A stretch of DNA of 64,000 nt. Source: Gemelliphila palaticanis. GTDB lineage: Bacteria; Bacillota; Bacilli; Staphylococcales; Gemellaceae. Below the pieces are notes generated by a model. That model was not told where the DNA came from. It was given only the letters and a program-made list of their open reading frames with translations, and did not search any database. Where the stretch lies: NCBI GenBank assembly GCA_013415235.1, contig JACBYF010000003.1:1-64000 (forward strand), given 5' to 3'. Below, one piece after another: positions 40,054-48,275 of the stretch. Each line of letters begins with the position of its first letter. Positions within the stretch are counted from its first letter, which is position 1. The translations under genes and the position numbers were made by a program.

Positions 40054-40099
40054 AAAATAATATGGATACTAGAAAATTCTAGTATCCATATTATTTTTT
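40052..40099. terminator. Bidirectional terminator between EIIA and the GNAT gene
   Basis: Positions 40052-40074 and 40077-40099 are exact reverse complements (23 bp, 2-base loop AA), A-rich on the left and T-rich on the right. The right end includes the GNAT stop codon. Confidence 0.92.
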
Positions 40100-40541
40100 A
40101 AAGTTTTTTAAACATATCTACATGCTCTATTCCTGCATCAAGATATATGTTGTTATTTTCTCTTATATACCCCAAACTTTGATAAAATTTTTCTGCATAT
40201 AATTGGGCACTAAGAAAACTTGTAACATTACTTTCTGTTAATTCTTTAGCAATTTCTTCCATGCCTAAAACTAGTTTTTTACCTAAACCTGTTCCTCTAT
40301 AGTTTTTCAAAACGGCTATTCTTCCTAGATGAATAGTAGATGTTCCTGCATCTAAAATTCTTCCTGTAGCTATCATTATGTCTTTGTAATAAAGCCCTAC
40401 ATGCACGGTAGAATTAACACTGTCTAATTCATCTATTTCTAGCTCAATAGGAACATTTTGTTCATTAACAAATACTTCCTCTCGTATTTTTAATGCTTGA
40501 TTTTTTTCTTCTTCTGTTAATAAACGGATAACTTTATACAT
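40098..40541 (-). CDS. GNAT-family N-acetyltransferase (ElaA/YjcF-like)
   Basis: 147 residues. N-terminal VFVNEQNVPIELEIDELD is typical of this subgroup, and the acetyl-CoA motif reads GRIAVLKNYRGTGLGKKLV. FYQSLGYIRE is motif B. Substrate unknown. It starts 3 bases after rlmB and is the last gene of the cysS operon. Confidence 0.87.
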   Translation of the reverse strand: MYKVIRLLTEEEKNQALKIREEVFVNEQNVPIELEIDELDSVNSTVHVGLYYKDIMIATGRILDAGTSTIHLGRIAVLKNYRGTGLGKKLVLGMEEIAKELTESNVTSFLSAQLYAEKFYQSLGYIRENNNIYLDAGIEHVDMFKKL

Positions 40542-40544
40542 TTA

Positions 40545-41372
40545 TTATTTTTTTATCCTTTCATACATAACTATTCCTGCAGCAACAGAAGCATTTAAAC
40601 TTTGAGTTTTTCCTAACATAGGTAAATGGTATAAGAAATCACAAGAATTAGTTACTGTAGAACTCATTCCTTCTCCTTCATTTCCTATAACTATAACTAG
40701 TGGTACATCTTTTGCTATTTTTGAATAATCTTCTGAATTATCAGCTAATGTAGTACCTGCAACCCAAAATCCTTTTTCTTTAAGTTTTTTTATAGTATCA
40801 ACAAGGTTACCAACTCTTATTACTGGCATATACTCTATTGCTCCTGCAGAAGATTTTACTACTGTTTGACTAACTACTGCTGATCTTCTTTTCGGTATTA
40901 TTACAGCTTTAACTCCACTTGCTTCAGCACTTCTAATTATTGCCCCTAAATTGTGTGGATCTTCTATATGATCTAAAAGTAAGATTGTAGTTTTTTCGTT
41001 TATTTCTAAACCATTTAAAACTTCATCTAATTCATAATAACTATAAGGTGCAACAAATGCTATAACACCTTGATGTCTTTCTGATGTTAAATTGTCTAGT
41101 TTTCTTTTTGGTACTTCTTGACAAACTATTTTTTTCTCATTAGCGATATTAAATATTGTTTTTAATCTACCTTTTTCTATCCCTTCTTGGAATAGAATTT
41201 TGTTTATTTCTCTTCCTGAATTTATAGCCTCCAATATACTGTTACGACCTGCTATAACTTCTTTATCATTTTCTATTTCTTCTGTGTAGCTTTCTTGTTT
41301 TATGGCTTTTTTATTAAGTCTGTCATTTTTATAGTCTTTGCCACTTTTTTTATTTTTGTATTGTTGCCTCAT
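40545..41372 (-). CDS. rlmB: 23S rRNA 2'-O-ribose methyltransferase, TrmH/RlmB family
   Basis: 275 residues. A Lys/Arg-rich N-terminal extension of about 35 residues precedes the substrate-binding domain and the SPOUT knot domain (LLLDHIEDPHNLGAIIRSAEASG, VIVIGNEGEGM, LNASVAAGIVMYE give motifs 1-3; all are present). It probably methylates G2251 of 23S rRNA using S-adenosylmethionine. It overlaps mrnC by 23 bases. The cysS-mrnC-rlmB order is the standard Firmicute arrangement. Confidence 0.93.
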   Translation of the reverse strand: MRQQYKNKKSGKDYKNDRLNKKAIKQESYTEEIENDKEVIAGRNSILEAINSGREINKILFQEGIEKGRLKTIFNIANEKKIVCQEVPKRKLDNLTSERHQGVIAFVAPYSYYELDEVLNGLEINEKTTILLLDHIEDPHNLGAIIRSAEASGVKAVIIPKRRSAVVSQTVVKSSAGAIEYMPVIRVGNLVDTIKKLKEKGFWVAGTTLADNSEDYSKIAKDVPLVIVIGNEGEGMSSTVTNSCDFLYHLPMLGKTQSLNASVAAGIVMYERIKK

Positions 41373-41787
41373 AATATTCTATAATGTAACTAAACATTTC
41401 CTCCAGTCTGTCAAAATCTTTTTCTAAATATAGGTAGCCAAATACCGCTTCTAATCCTGTAGCTAGTTTATATTCCATAATACTCGCATTTTTAGCTTTT
41501 GAGTTATTTTTTTGATTTTTAGCTCTATTATAAATAGCTAATTCTTCTTGTGTTAACACATTTTCATCTAATATTTTTTGCATAAATATTGATTGTGCTT
41601 TTGCAGAAACTATGCTAGAAACTTTTTTGTGTAGATCATTTATTTTTCCTAAATGATTTTTCATAATATATTCTCTAGCCATAATATCGTATATGCTATC
41701 TCCTATATAAGCTAGTGCTAGAGCTTGCATTTGATTAGCACCTACTATGTTTTTTTGCGTTAGTTTAAAACTTAAATTCTTTTCCAT
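41350..41787 (-). CDS. mrnC: Mini-ribonuclease III
   Basis: 145 residues, an RNase III catalytic domain with no double-stranded RNA-binding domain. It matures 23S rRNA. The signature [18 protein letters not shown] carries the first acidic metal ligands, and [15 protein letters not shown] carries the last Glu. ATG with AAGGAG; it overlaps the cysS end by 16 bases. Confidence 0.94.
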   Translation of the reverse strand: MEKNLSFKLTQKNIVGANQMQALALAYIGDSIYDIMAREYIMKNHLGKINDLHKKVSSIVSAKAQSIFMQKILDENVLTQEELAIYNRAKNQKNNSKAKNASIMEYKLATGLEAVFGYLYLEKDFDRLEEMFSYIIEYYEATIQK

Positions 41788-43169
41788 CTAACTCCTTGTT
41801 TTGTATCTTCTAAAATAATTCCTTGTGCTTTTAAGTCATCTCTTATTTTGTCAGCTAATGCAAAATCACGATCTTTTCTTGCTTGTTCTCTTTGTTCTAT
41901 AAGTTTATCTATTTCTTCATCGCTAGAATTGTTTGTATCTTCTAATTTTATTCCTAAAATAGCTATGTATGTTTCAAAGGCTGCATTTAGTAATTCTAGC
42001 GTCTCTTTGTTTACATTATCTTTTTCTGTATAAATATTTGTAATTTTTACGAGTTCATACCAAGCACTAAGGGCATTAGATGTATTGAAATCATCGTTCA
42101 TTTGCTCTTCTAAATATGCTAAGTTTTTATTAACTTCGTCAACCACATCTTTATCTAAAACTTTTTCTGCTAGTTCTCCTTTAAGTCTAAAGTGTAAATT
42201 TTGGTAAGATGTTTGTATTTTAGCATAATTAATTTTTGCCAAATCTATAGTTTCTTGTGAGAAGTTAATTGGCGTTCTATAGTGTACACTTAACATAAAT
42301 AGTCTAACTACCATTGGATCTATTTTTTCTCGGATATCTTTAACTAGTGTAAAGTTACCTAAAGATTTACTCATCTTCGTTCCGTCTATATTTATAAATC
42401 CATTGTGCATCCAATAATTACTAAATGTTTCGTGGTTATGGCATTCTGATTGTGCTATCTCATTTTCATGATGTGGAAATGTTAAGTCTTGCCCTCCTGC
42501 ATGAATATCTATAGTTTTGCCTAGTGTTTCATTTGCCATAACTGAACATTCTATATGCCAACCAGGTCTACCTTCTCCAAATGGACTATCCCAAAAAACT
42601 TCTCCAATTTTTGCTTTTTTCCAAAGTGCAAAATCTAAAGGATCTTCTTTTTGTTCTCCTACTTCAATTCTAGCTCCACTAATTAAATCATCTATTGATT
42701 GTTTACTTAATTTCCCATAATCTTCTTTTTTTCTAGTTCTAAAATAAACATCACCATTACTTTCATAAGCATAGCCTTCATTAACTAATTTTTGAATAAA
42801 CTCTATAATTTCTTTAATATATTCACTTACTCTAGGATTACTATCAGCTCTTTTACAACCTAGCGCATCATAATCTTCATAAAATGCTTTTATATATTTA
42901 TCTGTTAATTCTTTTGTAGAAATTCCTTCTTCATTACTAGCTTTAATTATTTTATCGTCTACGTCTGTGAAGTTAGATACATAATTCACATCATAACCTG
43001 CATATTTAAAATATCTGCGAACAACATCAAAAGCAATTATCGGTCTAGCATTACCTATATGTATGTAGTTATATACTGTAGGCCCACAAACATACATTTT
43101 TACTTTGTTTTCTTCGAGTGGTTTAAATATTTCTTTTTGTTGTGTAAGTGTATTATAAATCTTTATCAC
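41772..43169 (-). CDS. cysS: Cysteinyl-tRNA synthetase
   Basis: 465 residues, class I synthetase. The HIGH motif is [17 protein letters not shown] is the second ATP-binding motif, and the zinc ligands include Cys in CGPTVYN and the [10 protein letters not shown] region. The start is GTG, with AAGGAG eight bases upstream. First gene of the cysS-mrnC-rlmB-GNAT operon. A serine acetyltransferase gene, usual upstream neighbour, lies 1.5 kb away on the same strand with cysK. Confidence 0.96.
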   Translation of the reverse strand: MIKIYNTLTQQKEIFKPLEENKVKMYVCGPTVYNYIHIGNARPIIAFDVVRRYFKYAGYDVNYVSNFTDVDDKIIKASNEEGISTKELTDKYIKAFYEDYDALGCKRADSNPRVSEYIKEIIEFIQKLVNEGYAYESNGDVYFRTRKKEDYGKLSKQSIDDLISGARIEVGEQKEDPLDFALWKKAKIGEVFWDSPFGEGRPGWHIECSVMANETLGKTIDIHAGGQDLTFPHHENEIAQSECHNHETFSNYWMHNGFINIDGTKMSKSLGNFTLVKDIREKIDPMVVRLFMLSVHYRTPINFSQETIDLAKINYAKIQTSYQNLHFRLKGELAEKVLDKDVVDEVNKNLAYLEEQMNDDFNTSNALSAWYELVKITNIYTEKDNVNKETLELLNAAFETYIAILGIKLEDTNNSSDEEIDKLIEQREQARKDRDFALADKIRDDLKAQGIILEDTKQGVRWKRI

Positions 43170-43253
43170 GATAATTCTCCTTAAATAACAGTCTTATGAT
43201 TTATTTTATCATAATTATAGTTAAAAGACACTATATATAGTTGATATATTTTG

Positions 43254-43721
43254 TTAATCCTTTATATAATAAACAATACTCATTTTATCATTAATTTTTT
43301 CTATTTCACCTGTTTTTTTATATCCTAGTTTTTCATATAAATAACAATTACCCTTTTCCTCATAAATTGTATCTAATTGCCAATTATCTGAACCATGTAT
43401 TTTCTCTATTTCCTTAAATACTCTTTGGGCTATCCCTTGATTTCTAAATTTTTTTATAATAAATATAGGGGCTATTCTTTTCCTAGTTTCATCTTTATTA
43501 TCTACTACACGAATAGCGCCAACAATTTCATCAAATTTATAGACATAATAAAAGTATGTATGTTTTTGCAATAATTTATTTTTAATTCTATCTATAGATT
43601 CATTACCTGGACTTGTATCGAAATCTTGATATTTATTTAATAAATCTTTAAAGGCTGCTATCTGCATTTCCCATAAATTTTCAGCTTCTGATATGTCTAT
43701 TTGTAGAAGTTTTATTTGCAT
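43254..43721 (-). CDS. GNAT-family N-acetyltransferase
   Basis: 155 residues. The acetyl-CoA motif is IAPIFIIKKFRNQGIAQRVF, and LYEKLGYKKTGE is motif B. Substrate unknown. A longer frame begins at 43760, but AAAGGAG just before the ATG at 43721 fixes this start. Confidence 0.85.
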   Translation of the reverse strand: MQIKLLQIDISEAENLWEMQIAAFKDLLNKYQDFDTSPGNESIDRIKNKLLQKHTYFYYVYKFDEIVGAIRVVDNKDETRKRIAPIFIIKKFRNQGIAQRVFKEIEKIHGSDNWQLDTIYEEKGNCYLYEKLGYKKTGEIEKINDKMSIVYYIKD

Positions 43722-43777
43722 ATAAGTCTCCTTTATGTAAAATATATTACTAATATTCATTATAAATTATATTAAAT

Positions 43778-43802
43778 AAAAATCACAAATCTTAACATGT
43801 TA
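43778..43802. repeat. 25-bp direct repeat, copy 1
   Basis: AAAAATCACAAATCTTAA followed by CATGTTA. The copy at 44638-44662 differs only by C to T. Here the matching right arm of a terminator is missing, so this copy is a solo left arm. Confidence 0.75.
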
Positions 43803-43827
43803 AGATGTAGTAACAAAATTTTTAATA

Positions 43828-43959
43828 TGATATAATCAAAGCATATAAAAATATTAACTAAGGGAAAACATGGATACGGCTCTTGACAATTTGTTAATCT
43901 GAATATATAATTTAATTATAAGATTAGGTCAGGAAGCATATGGTGCTCTGGCCATTTTT
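43828..43959 (+). ncRNA. Candidate structured leader or small RNA
   Basis: An extended -10 TGATATAAT (43828-43836) is followed by AAGGGA and a 10-codon ORF (43870-43902, MDTALDNLLI). Inside it, a consensus promoter TTGACA-17-TATAAT (43883-43911) appears. Next is a hairpin TAATCT ... TATAATT/AATTATA ... AGATTA (about 43896-43926), then GGTCA-GG-AAGCA-TATGG-TGCT-C-TGGCC (43927-43953) followed by ATTTTTA, a plausible terminator. It resembles an attenuated leader or a short RNA. I recognise no known RNA family. Confidence 0.4.
43883..43911 (+). promoter_or_regulatory. Consensus sigma-A promoter
   Basis: TTGACA (43883-43888), 17 bases, TATAAT (43906-43911). Both boxes are perfect. The only thing directly downstream is the 43927-43953 hairpin, giving a transcript of about 40 bases unless it reads through. 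Confidence 0.6.
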
Positions 43960-44027
43960 AGCTGTATAATAAATACGGAGCATGGAGAAAAATGAAAAAT
44001 ATTTCTCCATGCTCCGTATTAATTTTA
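43960..44027. repeat. Solo copy of the ISL3 left-end hairpin
   Basis: AGCTGTATAATAAATACGG and the following 18-bp stem (43972-43989 with 44003-44020, perfect) match the left end of the IS at 49719-49787 almost base for base. Similarity stops after AATTTT. There is no transposase. It is an IS relic or a mobilisable hairpin. Confidence 0.75.
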
Positions 44028-44194
44028 CAATATATCATAAGTAAATTTTATTGAAGTTATATAAAAAATTACATCTTAATTTATAAAAGCCCTAACTTAT
44101 TTATTATATCATAGTTTCACATGAAATATAAGTATTGTTTTTTTATTAAATATATGATAATTTCAAAATATATTTAATAAGGAGGATTTTTATT

Positions 44195-44629
44195 ATGAAG
44201 TTAACAAAACGTAAAAATTTTAAATTATTACCTATATTTTTACTTCCTTTAATATTAAGTTATCCTGCTTTAGCTGATAACAATATTAAAAACGATAATA
44301 ATATTATAGATATTACTAGTGATAATAAATATAGTAATGAGTTTAAAGATGCACAGGAAGCAACAATTTTAAAATATAGCAAAAAAATACATTATATCAG
44401 CTATAGTGACAGTATCCCAGAAACAAAGTATTATGCCGAATTTAACAGTAGATATCAAGATTGGTTCGGTGGAGAACTAAAACTTGTTAGTTCACGTTGG
44501 ATTGAAAGCAAAGGATATTATGTTCTTTGGTATAGCGGAGCATTAAATCAAAATGATGTAGGAATTGATGCATATACAGAAGATATGCAAAAAGAACAAC
44601 CTGCTGGTATAATAACTGGCGATAATTAG
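44195..44629 (+). CDS. Small secreted protein of unknown function
   Basis: 144 residues. Residues 1-28 form a signal peptide (KKR-like basic start KLTKRKNFK, hydrophobic LLPIFLLPLILSYP, cleavage near ALA-DN). The mature part is about 115 residues, with an Asn/Asp-rich N-terminus and an aromatic-rich C-terminus (YQDWFGGELKLVSSRW, YYVLWYSGAL). There are no cysteines and no LPXTG or lipobox. I recognise no family. ATG with AAGGAGG upstream. It is flanked by 25-bp direct repeats and lies beside an IS relic, hinting at a mobile or variable location. Confidence 0.8.
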   Translation: MKLTKRKNFKLLPIFLLPLILSYPALADNNIKNDNNIIDITSDNKYSNEFKDAQEATILKYSKKIHYISYSDSIPETKYYAEFNSRYQDWFGGELKLVSSRWIESKGYYVLWYSGALNQNDVGIDAYTEDMQKEQPAGIITGDN

Positions 44630-44637
44630 AAATTATA

Positions 44638-44683
44638 AAAAATCACAAATCTTAATATGTTATAGTTAAGATTTGTGATTTTT
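44638..44683. terminator. Bidirectional terminator after the secreted protein gene
   Basis: AAAAATCACAAATCTTAA (44638-44655) pairs exactly with TTAAGATTTGTGATTTTT (44666-44683). It serves this gene and the convergent cysK-cysE operon. Its left 25 bases are copy 2 of the direct repeat. Confidence 0.9.
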
Positions 44684-44684
44684 A

Positions 44685-45203
44685 TTATTGTTCTTTTATT
44701 ATTGGTCTTACATCATAAACTATGCTATTTTTAGGAACAGATTTTTTTACTACTACATTAGCAGCAATTTTTGTGTTATCTCCTATAGTAATATTACCGA
44801 GTAGTTTAGCTCCTGCTCCTATAAGAACGTTATTTCCTACTGTAGGATGTCTTTTTATTGGATCAAACTTTGTCCCTCCTAGAGTTACACCGTGAAATAT
44901 GGTTACATCATCTCCTATTTCTGCCGTTTCCCCAATAACAACTCCCATTCCGTGATCAATAAATAGCCCTCTACCTATTTTTGCTCCAGGATGAATTTCT
45001 ATTCCCGTTATTCTTCTAGCTCTTTTGGACATTAATCTAGATATTAAATAAAATTTCTTTTTATATAATTTATGTGCAAAGTAGTGATAATTAAGTGCTT
45101 TAATATGAGGGTATGCCAAAAATACCATTATTTTTGATTTAGCACTAGGATCTTCTTTAAGTACCCTATTTATATTATAATTAAGATTTTCAAAAAATTT
45201 CAT
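44685..45203 (-). CDS. cysE: Serine O-acetyltransferase
   Basis: 172 residues, left-handed beta-helix hexapeptide family; shorter than E. coli CysE, as in other Firmicutes. It makes O-acetyl-L-serine for cysteine synthesis. The active-site region [22 protein letters not shown] and GVTLGGT are present. It starts 2 bases after cysK in the same operon. Confidence 0.94.
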   Translation of the reverse strand: MKFFENLNYNINRVLKEDPSAKSKIMVFLAYPHIKALNYHYFAHKLYKKKFYLISRLMSKRARRITGIEIHPGAKIGRGLFIDHGMGVVIGETAEIGDDVTIFHGVTLGGTKFDPIKRHPTVGNNVLIGAGAKLLGNITIGDNTKIAANVVVKKSVPKNSIVYDVRPIIKEQ

Positions 45204-45205
45204 AT

Positions 45206-46117
45206 TTATTCTTCATCTATATATTTTACATCTTCAAATTCAAACATTGAAAAGTATTTATCTGCACCGTCTGGTAAAACTGTTACTATTGTTTTATCAG
45301 GATATTTCTCTGCAACTCTTTTAGCACCTAAAACAGCAGCTCCTGATGATATACCTACTCCTATACCAGTAGTTAACATAAAGTTTTTGGCTTCTTCAAT
45401 TGCTTCTTCACTAGTTATTTTAAGTATTTCATCCATAAGGTCTTTATTAAAGTTATCAGGTACAAACCCAGTTCCTATACCTTGAATCCTATGAACTCCA
45501 CCCACTCCTTCAGAAATAGCTGGAGATTCTGCCGGTTCTAATGCTACACCTAAAATGTTTGGATTTTTTTCTTTTAAATATTTAACTACTCCAGAGAATG
45601 TTCCTCCAGTACCTATACCGGCAACAAAAATATCTATATTAGGTACCTGTGTGAAGATTTCTTCTGCTGTAGTTTTATAGTGATAGTTTGGATTTGCTGG
45701 GTTATCAAATTGACTTAAAATAATAGAGTTATCATATTTTTCTGTTAATTCTTTTGCTTTCTCGATAGAACCTCTTATTCCTAACTCTTTAGGTGTTAAA
45801 ATTAATTGGGCTCCGTAAGCCTTAATTAATGCTCTTCTTTCTACACTCATACTTTCTGGCATAACTAGTACTGCTTTATATCCTAAAATAGAAGATAATA
45901 GTGCTATAGCTATTCCTGTGTTTCCACTAGTAGGTTCTATTACTAGAGTATCTTTATTTAATTTACCTTGGCGTTTTGCTTCTTCTAGCATACCTAGTAC
46001 CGCTCTATCTTTTACACTACCTCCAAGGTTGTACTTTTCTAACTTAACAAATATATTTGTTCCTTCTAATTGATAAATAGGTGTATTGCCTACAAATTTT
46101 AATGATGAATGATTCAT
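45206..46117 (-). CDS. cysK: Cysteine synthase (O-acetylserine sulfhydrylase)
   Basis: 303 residues, PLP enzyme of fold type II. The PLP Lys lies in [11 protein letters not shown], the substrate loop is [11 protein letters not shown], and the phosphate-binding loop is [10 protein letters not shown]. It uses the product of the next gene, cysE, with sulfide to make cysteine. ATG with AGGAGG upstream. Confidence 0.95.
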   Translation of the reverse strand: MNHSSLKFVGNTPIYQLEGTNIFVKLEKYNLGGSVKDRAVLGMLEEAKRQGKLNKDTLVIEPTSGNTGIAIALLSSILGYKAVLVMPESMSVERRALIKAYGAQLILTPKELGIRGSIEKAKELTEKYDNSIILSQFDNPANPNYHYKTTAEEIFTQVPNIDIFVAGIGTGGTFSGVVKYLKEKNPNILGVALEPAESPAISEGVGGVHRIQGIGTGFVPDNFNKDLMDEILKITSEEAIEEAKNFMLTTGIGVGISSGAAVLGAKRVAEKYPDKTIVTVLPDGADKYFSMFEFEDVKYIDEE

Positions 46118-46279
46118 AACTGCCTCCTAATCTTTAATTACTTTATTATAACAAAAAGTAAACGTTATATTAAAATAATATGTTTTATATTTTTAAATAT
46201 ATAGATGTATTGATTATATATAATAGCAATGATATACTTTTATTAAAATAATGTTATTTAATGTGGGGAGGAGATAATT

Positions 46280-46642
46280 ATGGCAGAAATAAATTTACTA
46301 AACTGGACATTTATAAAAGAAGTTAGTGTACCAAGCGATGTACAGAACTTATTAATTGCAGGAGAAGTTGCTAAAGCTGCATATACAACAATAAGAGATG
46401 TAGCAATATTTACAAATAAAAGACTTATTGTAAAAGATGCTCAAGGTATAACTGGTAAAAAAGTTGAAATATATTCACTACCATATTCTTCTGTAAAAAT
46501 GTGGTCAACAGAAAATGCAGGAACATTTGATTTCAATTCAGAAGTTGAATTGTGGACACAGGCAGGACATATAAAAATTAATTTGAAAAAGGGAATAGAT
46601 ATTAGAAAATTCGATAAGTTACTAGCAGAAGCAATATTATAA
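46280..46642 (+). CDS. Bacterial PH-domain protein
   Basis: 120 residues, a single bacterial pleckstrin-homology-like domain (YvbH/DUF family). FTNKRLIVKDAQGITGKKVEIYSLPYSSVK is represented by its core TNKRLI and YSLPYSSV, typical of this fold. Cytoplasmic, no signal peptide. Function of the family is poorly known. ATG with GGGGAGGAG upstream; single gene with its own terminator. Confidence 0.87.
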   Translation: MAEINLLNWTFIKEVSVPSDVQNLLIAGEVAKAAYTTIRDVAIFTNKRLIVKDAQGITGKKVEIYSLPYSSVKMWSTENAGTFDFNSEVELWTQAGHIKINLKKGIDIRKFDKLLAEAIL

Positions 46643-46646
46643 TTAT

Positions 46647-46680
46647 AAAAACTCGGTTGATTTAAATCAGCCGAGTTTTT
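46647..46680. terminator. Bidirectional terminator after the PH-domain gene
   Basis: AAAAACTCGGTTGATTT (46647-46663) pairs with AAATCAGCCGAGTTTTT (46664-46680), with one G-U pair. The convergent PhnA-like gene shares it. Confidence 0.9.
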
Positions 46681-46685
46681 AATAA

Positions 46686-47024
46686 TTATATTTTTTTCAC
46701 AAATTCAGATTTTAGTTTCATAGCACCAAAACCATCTATTTTACAGTCTATGTTATGGTCTCCATCTACTAATCTTATATTTTTTACTCTCGTTCCCATT
46801 TTTAAAACAGAAGAAGAACCTTTTACTTTTAAATCTTTTATTACAGTTACAGTATCCCCGTCTTGTAATATATTTCCATTAGAATCTCTATAAACTTTTT
46901 CTTCTTCTACATTGTTTTCCTCACCTGCTACCCACTCATGAGCACACATAGGGCAAACAAGCATAGACCCATCTTCATACGTATATTCTGAATTACATTC
47001 AGGACAGTTAGGTAATGTTGTCAT
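46686..47024 (-). CDS. PhnA/YjdM-family zinc-ribbon protein
   Basis: 112 residues. N-terminal zinc ribbon [13 protein letters not shown] and CPMCAHEW, then the PhnA SH3-like domain ([17 protein letters not shown] to [13 protein letters not shown]). Despite the historic name, the family is not shown to act in phosphonate use, and no phn genes are near. A TTG at 47036 is in frame, but GGAGGAG lies over it and before the ATG at 47024, which is the start. Confidence 0.9.
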   Translation of the reverse strand: MTTLPNCPECNSEYTYEDGSMLVCPMCAHEWVAGEENNVEEEKVYRDSNGNILQDGDTVTVIKDLKVKGSSSVLKMGTRVKNIRLVDGDHNIDCKIDGFGAMKLKSEFVKKI

Positions 47025-47090
47025 AATCTCCTCCAAGTATTTTTTTATATTTTATCATAAATTACAACTTTTTTATAGTTTATAATAAAA

Positions 47091-48152
47091 TTAATTAAAA
47101 AACTTCTTAGTTCTCTTTTCAACACCTAAATATCTAGCTAAATAGTCTTGATAATAAGAATTTTCATTACGTTCATCAAAGTAAGCTGCTCCTGTTAAAG
47201 CTCTATCATAATGTTCTTCAATAAATGCAGATGTTGCTATAAAATATTTTAATAGTGTAAGTTCTTCTGTTCTTTCGTAAATTCTACTTTCAAATTCTTC
47301 TGCTAATTTTTTAGCATAATCTAAATCTCCTATTTTTACTGCTGATTCTATAAGACTCGGTATTACCCAAACTAAATTTTTATCCCTTCTAATTAAAGAA
47401 GTTGCTCTAGGTAAATATTTTTTTACATCTTCTACTTTACCTAACATATACATACTTTTTAATGCAGGACCGTATGTTATATGTGGAACTTCTGCACAAG
47501 ACAAGCTTCCTTTTAATATAGGTTTTGCTAATTCTAGTGCTTTTTCGTATTCACCTATAAAAGTATAGTAATTTACTTCTTCTGTAACTTCACATGCTTC
47601 ACAATCGCTCATATAATCATCTACATCAGAATTTTTCCACAAATTATAATTTTCTTTGGCAGATTCAATATCCCCCATTAACATATTTTGAAGCATTAAT
47701 GTTTTATAATACATTCCTAATTCAAAATCCATTTTTCTGTAGTAATGATTCATCAGATCATTTGCTGCTAATATCATATCTTTTTCTAACCTTAAAACCT
47801 CTGGAAGATCTGGTAATATCCATTTAAAATACCAAAATAGATCAAACAAATTACTATGGTAATCATAAATTCCTTCTTCATCATCTTCTGGACAATTTTG
47901 GATATTTTTTACTGTATCATCCAGTAATAAAGATAAAGTTTGCATTCTCAAAATAGGCGAATATTTACGAATAGATTCATCTCCATCAATTACTGCTTTT
48001 CCTAAACTCATTAGCAATTCGTAATCATTATTATCAGAACATTCCTTCAGAGCATCTAATATATAATTTTCTCCATCAATTCTATCTTCAAATTCACTAC
48101 TTTTTATCATTATATCTTTTATTTGACTTAAATATTTATTTACCATAAACAT
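47091..48152 (-). CDS. Helical-repeat (TPR-like) protein of unknown function
   Basis: 353 residues, cytoplasmic, acidic and mostly helical. Segments such as EYEKALELAKPIL, DLDYAKKLAEEFESR and HYDRALTGAAYF look like TPR units, and a CEACE motif occurs near 190. No enzymatic motif is visible. TPR-like proteins often bind partners; none is indicated. ATG with AAAGGA upstream. It is divergent from the hypothiocyanite reductase gene. Confidence 0.78.
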   Translation of the reverse strand: MFMVNKYLSQIKDIMIKSSEFEDRIDGENYILDALKECSDNNDYELLMSLGKAVIDGDESIRKYSPILRMQTLSLLLDDTVKNIQNCPEDDEEGIYDYHSNLFDLFWYFKWILPDLPEVLRLEKDMILAANDLMNHYYRKMDFELGMYYKTLMLQNMLMGDIESAKENYNLWKNSDVDDYMSDCEACEVTEEVNYYTFIGEYEKALELAKPILKGSLSCAEVPHITYGPALKSMYMLGKVEDVKKYLPRATSLIRRDKNLVWVIPSLIESAVKIGDLDYAKKLAEEFESRIYERTEELTLLKYFIATSAFIEEHYDRALTGAAYFDERNENSYYQDYLARYLGVEKRTKKFFN

Positions 48153-48275
48153 ACAATCCTTTCTAGTAAGTATTTTCTTTTATTATAACATAAATTAATT
48201 AATAATAAACATATATTTTGAAAATATATTATTTAATGTAGTAAAATTAAGTAACAATATATAAGGAGAATAGCT

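Noticed and set aside
43927..43953. Possible small SRP RNA because of AGGTCAGG and AAGCA
   Set aside because: The conserved GGAA tetraloop region of domain IV is missing and the segment folds instead as a simple hairpin with a T-run.
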